Positions 44,139 to 45,695 of a stretch of DNA of 45,695 bases are shown here, piece by piece. Position 1 is the first letter of the stretch. Every line of letters starts with the position of its first letter. Under the pieces are notes generated by a model that saw only the letters and a program-made list of their open reading frames with translations, was not told the DNA's origin and made no database searches. Source of the stretch: a bacterium. Lineage in GTDB: Bacteria > JAMOTN01. The position numbers were made by a program, and so were the translations under genes. The DNA is taken from assembly GCA_027062325.1 (NCBI GenBank), contig JAMOTN010000025.1, forward strand, positions 1 to 45,695, written 5' to 3'.

Positions 44139-45695
44139 TCACCATATCTTTTTATGTAACTCCGAAAGCAGCTCCTTTGCCCTTTCAACAATCTCAGATT
44201 TTGCAGAAGGATTTCTAACAATACGCAACAATTCTTCCATTGCTTCATCTTCAAGACCTCTATCTATGTAAGTTTTAGCAAGGGCAAACCTAACTTCTGG
44301 ATCCTCTTTGATATCAAGAGCCTGCTTATAATAATCAACAGCTTCCGAAAACATCATCTTTTTTCTCAAAATTTCAGCAGCTCTCACATACGCTTCAAAA
44401 CATTTTTTATTCTTTTCTATGACATCAAAATACAAACTCAACGCCTCAGTCAAAGCTCCTCTATTCTCAACAAGTTTTGCCTTCAAAAGTACTGCCTCTT
44501 CAGAAAATTCATTCTCATCTAAACTCTCCAAAATTTCAAAAGCCTTTATTTCATCTCCCAACTTGAAGTAAAGTCTTGCTTTCAACAATTTCGCCTTAAC
44601 ATCTTCTTTTCTCACACTGTTAACAACCATCAAAGCATCCTTATATTTTCCTTCCTTTTCTAGAATTTCAGCAAGTTTACAGTAAAATTTAACCTTTTCC
44701 TCCTCGTTTAAATACTCTGCCCTAGTAACATCATTCAGCACATCCTTCAACTCATCGTTTAATCCCTCTTCCTCCAAGTAAGAAACAAGCCTATTTAAAA
44801 TCTCAACATTATCCGGCCACTTATCCCGCGCTTTTCTTAGTCTTAAAATTGCATCAGCCTTTAAACCTTTTGAATACAAAATTTCAACTCTAAGTAGCTC
44901 AACATCCGGCGTATCAACTCCAGCCCTATCTAACATTTCCAGAGCATCGTCAAACCTCTCCTGCAACACATAAAGTTTAGCCAATCTTATCCTTATACTT
45001 GGATCATCTTTAAGCTCTAGAACTTTTCTCAAAATGTATATAGCATCAGAAACCTTTCCCCTGCTTTCGTAAAAGTCCGCAAATTCCAGCATCACCTTAC
45101 CATTACTATACTGAATCACCTTTTTGTAATACAATTCCGCATCATCATTATTCCCCATCTTAGCATGAAGCCTTGCCATAAATAAATCTACTTTCCAACC
45201 TAAGTTTTCAAGATTTTTAAATATAGTTGCCGCTTCCCACAAACCCCTATTCATCTTTTCCACAGCTTCAAAAAATAAGCGAGCTTCATCAAATATAAGC
45301 TTTTCCGGTATATCAAAATCCTCCTGCCTGTACACTTTTATCATTGCCACAAGTAACTTACTCAAATCTGAGTTGTCCAACGAAAATTTCATTGCTTCTT
45401 CATAATAGCCTAGCACAAAAGAAAGGTAACTCTTTACAAGACCATCCTGCACAACCTCATAAGCCCTATCCGGAGGCAGATAGCGAGCTACCTCAATCCA
45501 CCACTCACGTGTATTCTCAATCTCTGCTAAGCGAACAACCGCCTCCTCAACCAAGTTGGCACTACCACTTTTTTTACCAACTTCGTACAATATTAGGTAT
45601 TTATCCTTACCCTCCAGTCTATTTGCAAGATCTACCGCTTCCTTCCACATCCTATTCTCCAAACTCACTCTTGCTAGCTTCTCCACTATATCTTT
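44139..45695 (-). CDS. TPR-repeat protein, 5' end beyond the window
   Basis: At least 518 residues visible; the frame is open to the window edge, so the start lies outside. A GTG at 45686 is in frame but has no ribosome site in view. Consecutive TPR-type helix pairs are clear from about residue 170 to the end (for example YYKKVIQYSNGKVMLEFADF, AIYILRKVLELKDDPSIRIR and AVDYYKQALDIKEDPEVRFA). Signature small and aromatic positions recur every 34 residues. Probably a protein-protein scaffold. It may be the lead gene for the small membrane protein downstream. Confidence 0.8.
   Translation of the reverse strand, partial: KDIVEKLARVSLENRMWKEAVDLANRLEGKDKYLILYEVGKKSGSANLVEEAVVRLAEIENTREWWIEVARYLPPDRAYEVVQDGLVKSYLSFVLGYYEEAMKFSLDNSDLSKLLVAMIKVYRQEDFDIPEKLIFDEARLFFEAVEKMNRGLWEAATIFKNLENLGWKVDLFMARLHAKMGNNDDAELYYKKVIQYSNGKVMLEFADFYESRGKVSDAIYILRKVLELKDDPSIRIRLAKLYVLQERFDDALEMLDRAGVDTPDVELLRVEILYSKGLKADAILRLRKARDKWPDNVEILNRLVSYLEEEGLNDELKDVLNDVTRAEYLNEEEKVKFYCKLAEILEKEGKYKDALMVVNSVRKEDVKAKLLKARLYFKLGDEIKAFEILESLDENEFSEEAVLLKAKLVENRGALTEALSLYFDVIEKNKKCFEAYVRAAEILRKKMMFSEAVDYYKQALDIKEDPEVRFALAKTYIDRGLEDEAMEELLRIVRNPSAKSEIVERAKELLSELHKKIW

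Overview
The window reads as a chromosomal segment of a thermophilic, probably anaerobic bacterium that I cannot place in a phylum. The evidence is a strongly GC-rich 16S-23S-5S operon set in visibly AT-rich protein-coding DNA, a ThrRS-like/nucleoside kinase fusion of the Thermotoga type, MTA phosphorylase, an NfnAB-like flavoprotein pair, a type III CRISPR system and the canonical anti-Shine-Dalgarno at the 16S 3' end. Most genes have strong Shine-Dalgarno sequences, and GTG and TTG starts are frequent.

Layout. (1) 1-5045: one rRNA operon on the minus strand, with an extended promoter, two RNase III-type processing stems and no tRNA in the 16S-23S spacer. (2) 5167-8085: galE, a DUF364 protein and a triple-receiver protein. 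(3) 8109-15307: a tight seven-gene minus-strand operon of envelope and redox proteins (lipoprotein, membrane-anchored DJ-1-like protein, an NrdD homologue without its glycyl-radical residue, glutaredoxin-like protein, nitrilase-superfamily enzyme, polytopic TPR-type protein, secreted helical protein). (4) 15469-22322: a plus-strand run with the nucleoside kinase, a Cys-rich small protein, MTA phosphorylase, a flavin reductase-like protein, a secreted protein and an NfnA/NfnB-like pair. (5) 22346-30086: a divergently arranged type III-A-like CRISPR effector locus. csm2-csm3-csm5 run left, and cas6-cas10-csm4-second csm3 run right. Cas10 keeps the cyclase GGDD but has no HD nuclease domain. No array, adaptation genes or CARF effector are present. 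(6) 30211-30942: a DUF1874/AcrIII-1-family (Crn2) ring nuclease in a two-gene operon with an 88-residue two-TM membrane protein. (7) 31069-38339: a TPR protein, a YmdB-GAF-HD-GYP fusion and a CHASE2-GAF-GGDEF cyclase, the last two coupled by a TAATG overlap. (8) 38487-40342: NAD+ synthetase with its glutaminase as a separate gene, and a perfect parS site at the start of nadE. (9) 40343-41186: AT-rich noncoding DNA with a polypyrimidine microsatellite and weak DnaA-box-like sites. (10) 41187-45695: a glycosyltransferase, glutamate dehydrogenase with its promoter and terminator, a small membrane protein and a TPR protein cut by the window edge.

How they may work together. The CRISPR locus and the adjacent ring nuclease make a coherent cyclic-oligoadenylate signalling unit: Cas10 would make the messenger and the DUF1874 protein would remove it. 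The effector that reads the messenger is not recognisable here; the small two-TM protein beside the ring nuclease is the only local candidate and that idea is speculative. The GGDEF and YmdB-HD-GYP pair looks like a coupled nucleotide-second-messenger make/break module. All functions are inferred from motifs; no database search was possible.
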